Assembly (NCBI GenBank): GCA_963920665.1
Contig: OY987263.1
Coordinates: forward strand, 21,471,968 to 21,535,967
DNA from: Straminergon stramineum
Lineage: Eukaryota > Streptophyta > Bryopsida > Hypnales > Calliergonaceae
Reading direction: 5' to 3'
Length of the DNA: 64,000 bases
The notes under the pieces are model-generated. The model was not told the origin of the DNA. It ran no database searches and worked only from the letters and a program-made list of their open reading frames with translations. Shown piece after piece: positions 1 through 12,423 of the stretch (within the stretch, counting starts at the first letter, position 1; the number at the start of each line of letters is the position of its first letter). Made by a program: the position numbers and the translations under genes.

Positions 1-50
1 AAGCTTAAGCTTACATCGCTTTCTCATGAATAATTGATTCCTTGTCATCA

Positions 51-246
51 GGAACAAAAGTCTGCAGAAAATATGCAGAACAGTGACTCGAAGCCACAGA
101 AACTGAGGAACTTCTCCGAATTCGGGGGATTGTCGGCCGGGCTAAGGGCAAGTAACTGTGACTCCCCCATCCTGCCAAAAAATAATAATCAAATCCTCCG
201 AAATAGAGTTAATTGTAAGGTTGTACCCAGTAACAGTGGTGTCTGA
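51..246 (+). CDS. Possible last exon of a gene entering from the left edge
   Basis: An open frame follows a possible acceptor (tcatcag, ending at 50) and runs to a TGA at 244-246. It would encode about 64 residues, Ser/Asn-rich, including the motif SEFGGLSAGLRA. The stretch is richer in G and C than its surroundings, which fits an exon. I do not recognise the product. It could also be chance coding in an upstream region of the kinase gene. Confidence 0.25.
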
Positions 247-862
247 TCGAAGGTTTAACTAAGAATACTACAAAAGAAACACAGCAGTCAAACCTCAATT
301 TTGGTGCTCCAAGGAATTTGGTCCTGAGTGTTTCTCCAACTCCGACTCCTGCGATCCTGCAGTGCACACTTTATGATTATCTCTAATGCCAATTTTGTGA
401 CATATATCTTCCCCAAGGTCAAATTTCAAGCCACAAACTAAGATAGGTATAGATTTGGGGTTCAGGAATCAGGACGCGCATAAGTACTACAATATTTCCA
501 ATTCAACGATATTGACGCTTTTTGAACCAAACAAAGAAGTTCCGCAAGCAATTAAGTCTCACTACAGTACTGCGAAACCCGTCGCATTTCATTCCTTAAA
601 ATAGAGACAACGTGGGGTGAGTGAAAAAAAGTCACAAGGTACAAATCGTGGGGCCGACTTGAATACTAACCATAGATTATTTTCGGTGAGAAGCAACACA
701 GCTCCGGGTCTGCTCAATGAAAAACGACGGGTTCGCTCTAGTGTCTCTGGCTCATAATTGTCTCATCGGCTGTGTCTGAGGTTCACCTCGTCGGCAACTC
801 AACATCTAAACTAAGCAGGTTTCACCGTACGTGTGGATATCTGTTCGATCGAAGAAGTGATA

Positions 863-3800
863 ATGAAGTTGTCACCAGGCAGGCCAGCGTCGAGATCAAA
901 GTTTGTGGCGAAAGACGAGCCCATATATTCGATTGAGTTCTCTCCAGTTCAAGGTAACTTCGTAACTAGTCGTGGCTTTTGCATGTGTGATCGCTCATCG
1001 TTGAACTACCAATTTTTTGGTTTCAATCGCAAGGAACAATGTCTATTGAAAGTGTCGGTAAGTAGATCTCGACGATGCACTTACGTTTCTGGGATCCCCT
1101 GACGATGGTATGTCCAGAGATCGAGCGGGTTAATTTCGTTTGGTACCAGTTCAGTCAGAGCTAGCTACCAATAAATCGAGACTTTCTCCACACTTACCGA
1201 CAGCGATCAATATTAACCAGTAATACCGACAGTGGGACACAGAGAATCGGGGCACCTCCGCTGCAAGATGTCCGCTGCAAGATTTCTCAATATAATGACC
1301 AGTATATATCTAACATGTGAGGACCTGTGTCGAACCTGTCCAGCTTCTGAAATTGACGTTGTTTGCACTTCCACGATGCATGAGTTGTTTAGCTAGGGTC
1401 GTAACCAGCTCAATTGAAAGTGAAGTTGACTATATTGTTCAATACGTGGAGGTCGAATCCAATTTGAGGTGAAGTTGTTGATTCCAGACTTGAAGGCGAT
1501 CAAACTAAATTTGGAGTGAAGTACGTTATCTTGTTGATCCAAGGTAGAGCTATCAAAACCAACAGTCAAGTTCTGTACGTGACCATGTTTTGTTGTTTGT
1601 ACGTTTCACATATTAACAATTCTATCCCAAGTTTGCAACACTCCGTATGTAAATATTTGAAATGAAGAGTTTAAATGTTTGATGCATGGCGACTAAAACA
1701 ATTTGAAGCGCAATTGAAACATTTGCAATTGATTCACGACAATCAAATTAAACATGTTTGAAGTGGTCTTAAATAATTAGTCAAGCCAGCGAGATAACCA
1801 TTCTTCGTGCATCTGTTGTTTCATGCAGATCCAAATTGCAAGCGCAGTGAGAGATTCTGATTACGGAGATATATATCGACCATATATGCCGACCGATTGC
1901 CCCCCATCATGGGAAGGTGGCAGAAACTATCAAGCCGGAAGCATCACGGTACAGCTCTGCACAGAAACCCGGCTCTTCCATAACTTACACTCTTGACATA
2001 TACTGTAAAATCTATATGTAGGGCTGATTTTGAAGGCTAAAATATTCATTAGAGATAGATTTCAGAAAATTGAAATCTACTTGCTAGTCTGATCTACCAA
2101 AATGTTATTTCAACGCATTATGGAAGACATGAGAGTACTTTTTTGATGGTTTTGGACTCACATATAAAGAATTTTGATACTCCTATTCCGGTCTTTAATT
2201 CATGTGAGTATTGTACCCTGATCAAAACTTTAATGGTTGCCATAGATTCATCTGATTGTGATCCAAATCTCAATTATTCAAGAATACCCGCTTTAGGTTG
2301 AATGCAAGACAATTATGGACCCATTCCCAGTTGCCCTCAAATGGGCAAAATGTTTGGAATGTACTTTCCTCAAGTCGGGTTTGATAAAGAATGATAGATG
2401 AATATTTTGTTTTATAAATGAGCCCGCATAAAGGTGCAACGGAGTTGTAGCCAGGTGAGGTTGTGAGGTTGTCAGAGGTTCTTAGTTTCAAGGGTCAGGT
2501 TGGAACGTTGGGTTGGGTTGCTTTCTACTAAGTGCTTGTCATTTGGTAGAATGTTGGGTTCATTGAATGAATTCTGTTGACCTCCCCTTAAATGTGAATT
2601 CTACATAATAAATGTCTAGAATGGGCCTTCTACTACTTCCTAACTTAACTGGAGCAAGTTTTTGAATAAGTTTTTGAGTGTGGACCTGATAAACCGAGTT
2701 CTATTGATTAGGGCATGCCGTACCTATTACAGGGAGGAAAAATTGAAGATGCAAAGGATGCATCACAAAAACACATCGATACCCGTAGTACTGTGATGGT
2801 TTGTCAACCATGGGGCAGAAATTTCTTCGAGAAGTGGATCGTCAAAGGCTCTCCTTCTGAGGGGAATAAACTGCGCCGTATAATCCGTATTGAATTGGGC
2901 TTGCTGAGCCTGTTGCTGCCAAGGAAAATTGAAGATGGCAAGGATGCATCAAAGAAACATATCGATAGTACTGTAACCGTCTGCCTACCAGAGGCCAAAG
3001 AATTCGAAAAGGGGATTGTCAACGGCTCTTCTTCTGATGGTTTGTTCCACCACTGTTTTGATAATTATAGGGTCATTAACAAGGTCAGCATTGACTAAAC
3101 AAATGTGGCTATTGGCGTACTAGTGGAAATAGCGCCTGCAATGTTCCTACTAGACACCAGAGTTGAGTATGTTTTATTGGGGTGTATGTTTAATTATCTA
3201 GTGTATTTCAATACTTCGAGCTATTTTTCTTTAAAACTTGATTTCTTTTGCTTTTGAACAAAACTGACAAAATGAAGTTATGATCTGCAATAATGTAATT
3301 ATTTTCTATTGCACTTCAAAATTATCATAAAATCTTAAAATTGAACATTTTATTGAAGTTTGAAGTTGAGGATCTATAACTATGTTTCTAAATATAGACA
3401 GTGATATGGAAGTTTTCTTTATACTATAATATTCTCTACATCTATACTATAGCATTGACTACTTCTATTAGGAAAACTTCATATCTTTTCAAGCATGGGT
3501 TTGACATGAATTTTATTCACTTTTTCTCCCAAAATTCATAATAATTTGTAATTTTCACAAAAAAATCAATTAGTTGTAGTAAACCTATTTATTAACGTCG
3601 AGGCTTGTGATTCTAATGGGCAGGTTCAGAGACGAATAATACGGCTTCTCCTGCTGGACGGGAAGATCCAAATCTCAGGTTTAAGTTCGCTTCCAGAGAT
3701 TTGAAGAGCATATCCCTCCTCGGTAAAGGATTCTCGGGTATTGTTTATGAGACCATCTGGAAGGAAAAGCTCAGGTATGCCCGAAAAGACTTTGTGCGTG

Positions 3801-6360
3801 TCCCGAGTGCTACTTTTGAACGAGAAATCAAGAAGCTTGTTCGACTCGAAGATCACATTAATGTCGTGCGAACATTTGGCTGGGCCGTGGCCAAAATTTG
3901 CTGCTCGCAAGTCCTGGAACTTATGGACTGCAGTCTTAGGAGTTTGGCGCAAAGGAGAAAGCTGCTGCGACGGGTGACGAGTTCAGAACCTCATGAAGAT
4001 TCATCTTCGACTTTGGACTCTGGGTTGGACTCTGGGTTTTCGAATCCTCCGGAAATCCCTCTGATCCCCCAGCAGGAGATCGAGAAAAAAACGAACGATT
4101 CCCATTCTCCCGAGAGTGCGTCTTCTGAAGCTCAAACCAGTTATCCTTTCAGCATCCTTGAAGTGATCCAAATCATCACTGCCATTGCTGCAGGCATTAA
4201 ATTCTTGCATGACAATGAGGTGGCCCATGGTGACCTGAAACCCGGCAACATTCTCGTCACCTTGAAAAAGAGCGCCGGGAGCTCCAACTCCTTTGATGAC
4301 AGTCTGGCCTTTACGACAGTGAAAGTGGCGGATTTTGGTGTCATCGAATCGAAGTCCATGTCCAGGTGCATGACTTCAGTTTCGTTAGAAACTCGGGAGC
4401 TGGACAGGACTCGACGAAAAGCTCCGGAGCTTTTTGATATCGATCATGGTTTGAAACAAGATTTTGATGCTGTGGCAATGGGCGACAGCTACAGTTTTGG
4501 AATAACAGCCTGGGAGATCTTGTCTGGGGAAGAACCATATCCAGGTTTGGATCCGAAATGGAGGATTTTGTTACATATGCTCTTCTTCTGCATATTGAGT
4601 GGTCTTGGAATGCCATGTTTTGTTTTCATATCTTGCAATCGATTGATACTAGCTAGGAATAATCGACTTCAAGGTCTTTGAAATGTCAGACAACATCGTA
4701 AGTCTAGATTAAGTTGATTGACTTATGTTGCAGTCTGGAGGTGAGGGTTGAGTGCTCCTCATTTTGGCAGGTGTCCTAATAAACTGTGATACATGGTCAT
4801 ATTCTTGAAAATCGCAAGGTTTAGAAGCATCAAAATTGTAACAATCATGTGCACAATTAAGGCTCTAAAAATATGGGACTGAATGACTGACATAGATCTC
4901 AGATTACAAAATGTGTGCTTGGAACATAAGTGGCAATTTCCTGAAGTTTTGTCAAAATTTTCAAAATATGGCTTTATACATTATGGTATGATGATATGAT
5001 ATGTTTTGATTATTTGATATGAAATTAGCTGCACCCTTCATGCTCGTGAAATGCCTAATTGATTGAATATGATTTTTGGTTTCAACTGTCAAAGGACTCA
5101 TTCCAAGTGCCCCCTCGCTCTGTAGATTATCAAAACTCGGACGTGAAGGCATTACAGGAGCTCATATTGAAAGGAACGAGACCAAAATTACCAGATCGAT
5201 GTCAACTACTCCATGGACTTATAAGACGGTGCTGGGACTGTACACCGACCAAGAGACCTAACTTTGGTAGCATTTTGGAGGAGTTGGAAAAGATTCGAGC
5301 TGCATTAACTGTGGAAGGTTGTCTTTTAACAAACAGTACTTTAATTTTCGTGTGTTTGAACTACATTAGCTAGTTTGAATCATTTCACACTTAGAAATTT
5401 GAAAGGTTCAATTCAGAGACTACAATTTCCAAAGTTGTTCATTTACAAATTCTCATTTTACAAATTTACAAATGTAGAAAATTGAAATCTCACAAATTTG
5501 TTGGTTTTCAGATTTTAAAATTATGAGAGAATAATAGAGCCCTAGCTAAATACTATAGAAATCGTAGTAATTCTTTTAACTATGCAAAAATGCTATTTTT
5601 TGTGGTCTTCTAAAGTTTGAGATGATCTTTTATATTACTAGTTGCTTAGAGTAGTATAAAAAATTTGATAGAAAAGCTATTTCATTTTAAATAATCTAAA
5701 ATTGAACAAAAAAAACAACCAAACTTATTACTTTTTAAATTTTTAAATTTTTAAAAATATGGTTTAAAATTTGGAAAATAATTCAATTCAGTTTTTATAA
5801 ATTTGAAAATTTACAAATTCACATGTTTCAAGAATTTGTAATTTCAAATGATGTGAATTTTTCATTACGTGTCACTAATAGTCTTATGGAGCTAGAGTAG
5901 GGGAACATTAGAATGGAGGTAGTATTAATCCACAAAACATGTAGAAATCAAACTATCAATTGGCAAATTTTGAAGTGTTTCTTGACTTTCTAGTATCCGT
6001 TCATTCAAATTTTCTTTGTTTCTAGCATTTTGTAGCATTTGCATTAATATTTACTAAAGCTTTAGAGAATTGAGAAAAAGGAGTTGAATCATCATTCTTT
6101 GAATGGATGATTTATCTATGATATTTGTTGTATATTATCTAATATGGTTTTGATAGTAACTAATGTGAAGTATTGAGAGTTGTCTTTTTACTTGACTCAT
6201 GAATATGAATGTTACTGCAGATAAATCAAGGGGTGCCAAGTGGCCTACATCACATGTATTAGAATCATCTGGTACAATAGAATTGGATGATGGACTTAGT
6301 TGGAAGGATCATTCTTTGATTAAGCATTCAAGCTCAAATATGCTTGAAATGGTTCATTAA
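863..6360 (+). CDS. Protein kinase, non-RD type (six exons, 637 aa model)
   Basis: Probable Ser/Thr or dual-specificity kinase. The exon model is 863-1057, 1829-1948, 2712-3039, 3624-4544, 5108-5317 and 6221-6360; all junctions are in phase and the stop is TAA. The kinase domain lies at about residues 241-560: glycine loop GKGFSG (248-253), ATP-binding Lys in YARKDF (269), HGDLKPGN catalytic loop (from 416), DFG (451-453) and APE (481-483). The Arg of the usual HRD is Gly, so it is a non-RD kinase. A Ser/Glu-rich insert of about 60 residues separates the hinge region from helix E. The N-terminal 240 residues match no domain I know and contain an internal repeat. Introns lie at donors such as CG/GTAAGT (1058). 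The exon 4-5 junction is the weakest: acceptor 5107 was chosen because it keeps the frame. The ATG at 863 is the first in this frame but the 5' end is uncertain. Confidence 0.8.
2733..3039 (+). repeat. Internal duplication in kinase exon 3
   Basis: Two related segments start near 2736 and 2925. Both read as KIEDxKDAS(Q/K)KHID, then ST(V)xVC, an FEK motif and (V)(K/N)GSxS(E/D)G. They are about 40 residues each, separated by a linker rich in Leu and Ile. The duplication is old enough to have diverged at many positions but the frame is kept, which supports this as real coding sequence. Confidence 0.7.
3100..3623 (+). other. Kinase intron 3
   Basis: AT-rich intron between donor G/GTTTGT at 3039/3040 and acceptor gggcag ending at 3623. 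Both flanking exons are in phase 1. I see no gene or repeat in it. Confidence 0.6.
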
Positions 6361-6732
6361 CCTACAATAATGTCATATTGGACAACTAGGAAGACAATAT
6401 ACATAAGAACACATGGGAGGTCTTTTTGTTCCCTTCAAATCCTAGGAGGCCCCCTCGCATCCACCTAATAGAAGTGTCAACCTAGCCAACTTAGCCAACC
6501 AATGGCACATCTCAACTTAACTTCAAAACTCTATAGGAATTCCAAGAAGGCATATCTGGATATTTGGATCTTTGGGAGGAAGCTCAAAGCCAATTATACC
6601 CCAAGTTGTCTTTGGGGGACATTGCAAGGTTCAAGCAAGTTTTTGTGATCTCAATATTTAACTTGATTTTCTAAAACTTTCTTTGTAGATAGGAAAATAC
6701 ATTAACTTTCTTGGAATATACATTTTTATTTT
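6361..6732. other. Kinase 3' flank
   Basis: Sequence after the kinase stop. It probably holds the 3' UTR and then unannotated DNA. No coding or RNA gene is seen. Confidence 0.4.
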
Positions 6733-7446
6733 AGGGTTGTTGCAAGAAACACTTGCCATTTTTTGCTCAAAATGGCTTTAATAATGGAATACTATGATGT
6801 CTAGAATTTTTTTTTTAAGTAAAAAAAATATGGATAATTTGTAAAGCATTGAAAATAGTGTGCTCCTAAAAACTTAGACCTAGGAAAATTTATCTCTAAA
6901 AGTTATACACAAAAAGCATATTGAAAGATGCAAAGAAAATATGCACTTTGACATATGATTTTTAGAAAATAGTAAAAAAATTGAAAAAAATAATCTAAAA
7001 AAATCATTTTTCCTAACTTAAAGATGCTCCTTCTCAACTATTTTCATCTTTGGGAAAAAAAAATTGCATTCTTTGCCCTTTCACTAAGGTAGTGCACTTT
7101 GAGCACACAAAGAAGGTGGAAAAATTACTATTTCTAGAATTTTTTTTAAAATCTTGTGTAATTTTAGTGGAAGTATACCAATTTTGAGCTTCAAATTCGT
7201 ATTTTTGGGTCAAAAATAGTACTAAAATCCCCCAAATGGCTTAGGTAGACAACCAATCAGGGGTTGTTTAAAAATATAAAATTATTTTTTTTATGCCAAA
7301 AAACACTCAAAGTCTAAAACTAACACATATTCCTTTAGTTCAAATTTCATGCAAAATTGACATATGATGAAAAAGTAATGAGCAAAAACACACTTGTTAG
7401 GCCAAGGGGACAAAAAATAGGACAATTGTTTCTTGCAATCACCCTT
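6733..7446 (-). mobile_element. TIR element, family F, copy 1
   Basis: The ends are inverted copies of AGGGTTGTTGCAAGAAACA (left) and TGTTTCTTGCAATCACCCT (right). The interior is AT-rich and non-coding. Read in reverse, its right part matches the left part of copy 2 (7830-8571), including the stretch from CAATTGTCC through GTCAATTTTG. It is therefore a non-autonomous element in the opposite orientation to copy 2. No target duplication is clear and the superfamily is unknown. Confidence 0.6.
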
Positions 7447-7559
7447 CAATAGATGACTAAGAGCAAAAGTTATGCTGCACTAAGTTCCAAAAGCAACTCG
7501 CTAGGCAATGCACAAATAATACAAAACTCAAAAACAAATTCTAAATTTTTTTGTTTCAT

Positions 7560-8965
7560 ATAGAAAATATTTTTGTTTACATGGATATGTTTGATTCATT
7601 CAATTTGGATTTGTGATGAGAAAGTTATAGAGAGTCTTGTTTTTTGGGCAATTCAAGCATCCTCTTCAAAAAATAACTCACAGGATTCATTCTTGAATTC
7701 AATTTTCACAAAGTTTCAAAAAAAAGTTCCACATGGTCTAGTTTGCTTATTAAAATAATCCTATTGTTGGAAGATTAGTGCGTTTCAAATCCATCTTAGA
7801 TTTATCAAAACTTTAGTTTTTTCTTCTAGGGTGATTGCAAGAAACAATTGTCCTTTCTGTATCCACTTAGCCTTGGACACATGTTTTTTTGCTCATAAAT
7901 TTTGTATAATATGTCAATTTTGTATGAAGTTTGAATTGAAGGTACATAGGATAGTTATAGATATGAAATAATTTTTTTCAATCTTTAAAAATTAGTGTAC
8001 TATTTTAAAACACCTCCCGATTGGATGTCTACCTTTGCTATGCATTTTGGAAGGAGTTTAGTATAATTATTAACCCAAAAATGGAAATTGTAAGACAAGG
8101 ACTTCTCCTAAATTTATACAAGACCATAAAGAGATCTTCTAAAAATAGTAAAGTATTCACTTTCCATACGTGCTCTAAGTGCACTACCTTTGTGCAAATA
8201 CAAAGAACACAATTTTTTTCCAAAGATACAAATGGTTAGGAAGGAGCATCTTCAAGCTAGGAAAAATGATCTTTTTTTGTTTAGTTTTTTATTTATTTAT
8301 AAAATTTAACTACTTTCTAAAAATTAAACATCAACGTATCTATTTTTGGCATTTTCCATCACACTTTTTTTGTACATAAATTTTAGAGGTAAAATTTTCT
8401 ATGTTTGAATTTTCATGCAACACATACTCTTTAGAATTATGCTTTACAAGTTCTCCTTATTTTGTTTTTATTTTTATTTTTTAATCCAAAATTCATAGTA
8501 CTCACTAAAATAGGTTGTTTTGAGAGAAAAAATCAACACTTGTTTCTTGCAATGACCCTCTATTTCAAACCTACTTCTACATAAGAATTTTTTAAAGAAT
8601 GAAAAATAAATTCTTTTAATAAAATTCTAGACTCTCAACCTCAATTCTTCAACATAATTGTTTTTATTTGAAATCTATCATGCAAAAAAATTTTAGGTTT
8701 AAAAGATTTGAAGTAAAAAAAATCTAGTCACAGAAAGTATTTTCTTCACTTTCAAACACACATATGACATATCTTGCAAATTGCAATCTACATGATCATA
8801 GTTTCTAAAATTTCTTCCACACATTCTTCCACTTGTTTATTTCAAGATCCTACAACTACATATGCAAAAATATCAAGTTTTAATAAGTTTTGCACCTTGT
8901 GTTAGAAATGGCAGTTTTGAATGTGTTTTGACAAAAACGGCCTTGGTGGTTTGACAACAAAGTGG
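7560..8965 (+). repeat. Dispersed repeat G, copy 1, split by family F copy 2
   Basis: 7560-7829 and 8572-8965 together match 10130-10805 in order: a CATGGAtAtgtTTGATTCATTC module, the AACTC/TTGTAGGATTC segment, GACTCTCAAC, and a final module around GAAATGGCAGTTTTGA. Modules also resemble family A, so G is probably a diverged relative of it. Confidence 0.55.
7830..8571 (+). mobile_element. TIR element, family F, copy 2
   Basis: Ends are AGGGTGATTGCAAGAAACA and TGTTTCTTGCAATGACCCT, matching copy 1. It interrupts repeat G: the sequence either side resumes the order seen uninterrupted at 10130-10805, so insertion came after G. A short open frame at 8021-8239 in the interior has no recognisable domain. 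Confidence 0.6.
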
Positions 8966-10129
8966 GATTGGAATTTAAAATTAATTAGTCCACTACACGG
9001 CTTGAAAATTCTACTTTAAATATTTGCTCATCACCCCCAAAGAATTACAAATGCTGAGACAAGATCTATTCATGCATCTTTATGCATTGTAGTCAAAAAA
9101 CAAAACACAGTAAGTTGTAATAAACTAGTCTCAGGGTGAACTTGCCTAGAATATGTGTTAACTCATTATTTCTTATGATACAGATGTTTTATAATTAGCA
9201 ATTCAAATTTTCTCTCTCTATATGCAAGATTTGAAATGAAGTTTAAAAAAAACTTGAGAGTATGTAAAAATGATTACAATCTATTACTTCACATGCTTGG
9301 TTTGATTTCTTAAGTACTAGTATACCATATATACTAGACAAAGAAAAGGAAAACATATATACTAATTTAGCAACCACTAGACTTGGGTATGTTTGATTCC
9401 ATAATGCAATAATTATAATTTTCTAAAAATTGGTAGACAAAGAAAAGGAAAACAATTGAATGCCAATTTTTTCCCTAATTTTTTAACTTTGATTGAATGA
9501 AATATGATATTTTGAAGGGAAAGGGGCATACATCACTATACATGTACATAGAACGCTACAATAATGAATCAAATGAGCCTTTAAATACACCAAGATAGTC
9601 TATGAAGTACTTAAGAAGATGATTAAAGCGCCAAAACAATGTTCGAAAATGGAGCAGTGTCCAAAGCCATGACAAGTGTCTAATTATTGAGAGTATATTC
9701 TTATTGGCACTCCAATCAACCACCGAATCTCAATCTTGTTGTTAATTTCCATCTAGCCAATTTAAATATGTATTAATGAATTGAAAACTACACAATTTGT
9801 GATTCCCTATTGATTGTTCAATGTCTTCAAACATGCCCTTGTAATCACATTAAGTCACCTCACAATAACTTGCCCTATTTGCAAGTACACTTCTACACTA
9901 TTTTAGGACCTCTCTAGGGGAGATTCTTATTGCCTGCTCGATTTAAGAGCATGTTACCCTATTGTATCATTTGTAATTGCCATAGAAGTAATGGTGAATC
10001 CCATCTTAAATCTCCTTTCAAATAGGGCAAATATTTTGTATAGCATTGATATTTAATATCATGTATACTATTGGTATCAATTTTTGCATTATGCTTGTAG
10101 AATAATCTTATATATACTAAAAATTAAAA
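8966..10129. other. Gene-free AT-rich stretch
   Basis: No convincing coding frame, RNA gene or terminal inverted repeat. A motif GACAAAGAAAAGGAAAAC occurs twice (near 9338 and 9436), a small local duplication. Confidence 0.4.
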
Positions 10130-10805
10130 GAAAATTCTCATAGATTGTATTTTTATCTACATGGAAAGCTTTGATTCATTCCATTTGGATTTGTCATGTG
10201 AAAGTTATGGACAATCTTGTTTTTTATGCAATCAAAGCATCTTCTTGAAAAAATAACTTGTAGGATTCTTTTCACAATTTAAATATAAAAAAGTTTCACA
10301 AGGTTAAGATCTCTTACTAGAACAATCTCACCCTTGAAATTAGTGTTTTTTTGTTTTGTTTTTGACACGAGATTAGTGTGTTTCAATACCATCTTGAAGC
10401 TATTAAGAATTTAGTTTCCCCTTCGTGAGTGAAAATTAAGCGTGTATTTTTTGAATTTTTTTTCCTAGACTCTCAACTCAATTATTCAATATTTAAAATT
10501 AGAAATTGAAAATCAATAATACCAAAATTTTAAATAGAGAAGATTCAAAGCCAAAAAGTCTAGTCAAGCAAGGTGCAAGAAAACAAGTTTTCATCACTTT
10601 AAATGCAAATATCTTGAAATCTGCATAGTCAAAGTTTGTAAAATTTCCTCCACACAATCTTACACTAGTCTAGTACAAGATCTTGTAGTTCAATATGAAA
10701 AATACAAAAATACTTGTTTAAAATTTTTTTTCTTTTTGCAATAGAAATGCCAATTTTGAGTGGTTTTTGATGAAAAAAGGCCTTGGGGCTTTAGGGATTA
10801 AAATA
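10130..10805 (+). repeat. Dispersed repeat G, copy 2
   Basis: Uninterrupted counterpart of the repeat at 7560-8965. It ends with GGGCTTTAGGGATTAAA, which resembles the family A terminus (CTTTAGGGG-TTAA). Confidence 0.55.
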
Positions 10806-10958
10806 AGACAAACCATTCTCTAATTTGAGTGCATGAAAGTCAGCACTATTTGCAAAAGGTGAACCACAATAGTTTGTTGGCATGATTATAGAGAGAAATA
10901 CTTGAAAAGTGGGGAGGGGGGAACAAATTCCAATCTCCTTGAAAACTAATTTTAACCC

Positions 10959-12116
10959 TTAACCCCTAAAGGACCAAACAATGTTTTTTGGCAACATAGC
11001 GATTTTGGGTAGCTCACTACGAATGGAATTTTTTTTTCTTTGAAATTTTCACACAACATGTGCCCAAGGAGTAGCTTTAAGACCCAACAATTTTCATAAC
11101 TTTTGAATACATGGTTAAAAAGTTATTGTATGATATGCTGTTTTCATTGCTTAGTGGGCAGCTCGAGTAGCAAAAAAAACTTCTTTAAAAATCACTTCTT
11201 TTTTTTTAAATAAAAATTTGAAATTTATTCTCCTAATTTATATATACATGGAAAGCTTTGAATCATTCCATTTTGATTTATGAGATGAAAGCTATGAAGA
11301 GTTTTAGTTGTGGGTAGTTTGTGGATAGTAATGGAATCTCTACTCTAAAATAAACTTTGAAGACCTTTATTTAACTCAATTTTTAATATTTTTGGAAAAA
11401 AAATAAAATCATGGGGTGTAGATTGTTTATAACAACACTAGAAGAAAATAGTGCTGAGTTCAACAAAATTTAAGTGACGTGAAATTCTGAAAATTGCCAA
11501 AAACGTAATTTTTGCGTTGGCTGCAACACAGTTTTTTGAAAATTGCGTTGTAGCCAATGTAGAAATTGCGTTTGTGGTAGTTTTCAGAATTTCACGTCAC
11601 CTAAATTTTGTTGAACTTAGCATTGTTTTCTTCTAGTGCAACAATTTAACCATTGGGATTGACATTTTCAAAACCATAAATAAATTATTGACAATTTAGT
11701 ATTTCGAATCATTCTCTACTTCTTTCAACTTACTATTTTTTTCCTTTATGGTGTACAATTCCAAATGATCTAAATTTTTTCAAGAATGTAGCCAACATGG
11801 CTTGAAGAATGAATCCAAAGAGTTACAACCATTTTGGACATTTTTTCATAATGATCTGACCTTGTGAAGTGCATCTGCCTGGATTTTCGCAAGGCCAAAA
11901 AATGGCTTTTTGTCACTTCAAATGCTAATATCTTGCAATCCTAATAGTGGAAATTTCTGAAATTTTTTCTACATCTTCCCAAACCAGCTTACTACAAGAT
12001 CATACGATTAAATTTGTCCAAAAATGTATTTTTTTCTAAAATTTGGTATTTGTACTAGAGATGACAGTTTTGGAGTCTTTTTGGTGAAAACATAGTCAAA
12101 TACCTTGAGGGGTTAA
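10959..12116 (+). mobile_element. TTAA-flanked element, family A, copy 1 (piggyBac-like termini)
   Basis: The left end is TTAA-CCCCTAAAGGACCAA. The right end is CCTTGAGGGG-TTAA, an imperfect inverted match to the left. The interior is non-coding and carries modules shared by all A copies: TCATTCCATTTTGATT, ACCTTGTGAAGTG, CTTCAAATGCTAATATCTTGC. A separate 203-bp CACTA-type MITE sits inside at 11436-11638. The TTAA flanks plus a CCC start resemble piggyBac target duplications, but no transposase is present. Confidence 0.6.
11436..11638 (+). mobile_element. CACTA-type MITE with 3-bp target duplication
   Basis: A 203-bp foldback element starts CACTAGAAGAAAA and ends TTTTCTTCTAGTG. Most of its length pairs with itself, with the inverted arms meeting near GCGTTGGCTGCAACACAG. 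It is flanked on both sides by CAA, a 3-bp target duplication typical of CACTA (CMC/EnSpm) elements. Other family A copies (38670, 51835) lack the insert at this point. Confidence 0.8.
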
Positions 12117-12423
12117 AAGACAGATAGGTGAGTGTGGAAATCCTTCCTTTTGGAACCGTGTGACATCATCTACTTTATAAAATCCTAAAATATTCATTGG
12201 AAGTCATACTATTGTAGAAGACCTATGCTTTCTCACAAAATTCAAAGGATGTCCTACTCAGAGAGATTCTTTGTCATCCATTAGACACAAAAGGTCCGAG
12301 GTGACGTTTGAGGGTTGACATTAGACTTTTTAGAACTTTTGGATTGCTTTTGGTTTCACAACAAGATAAAGCCACACCTATAAACATAGTTTCTCCCTAT
12401 TCACAGACTATTGTAAACATCAT
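12117..12423. promoter_or_regulatory. Probable promoter region of the pectate lyase-like gene
   Basis: Spacer between repeat A and the GC-richer leader. It has no strong coding signal. The transcription start cannot be placed from sequence. Confidence 0.3.

Noticed and set aside
863..953. Shorter kinase exon 1 ending at G/GTAACT (953)
   Set aside because: It also keeps frame with acceptor 1847, but the donor CG/GTAAGT at 1058 and acceptor TTTCATGCAG at 1828 are stronger and also in phase.
1450..1475. T-arm-like word GGTCGAATCC
   Set aside because: No D-arm, anticodon arm or acceptor pairing around it, so not a tRNA.
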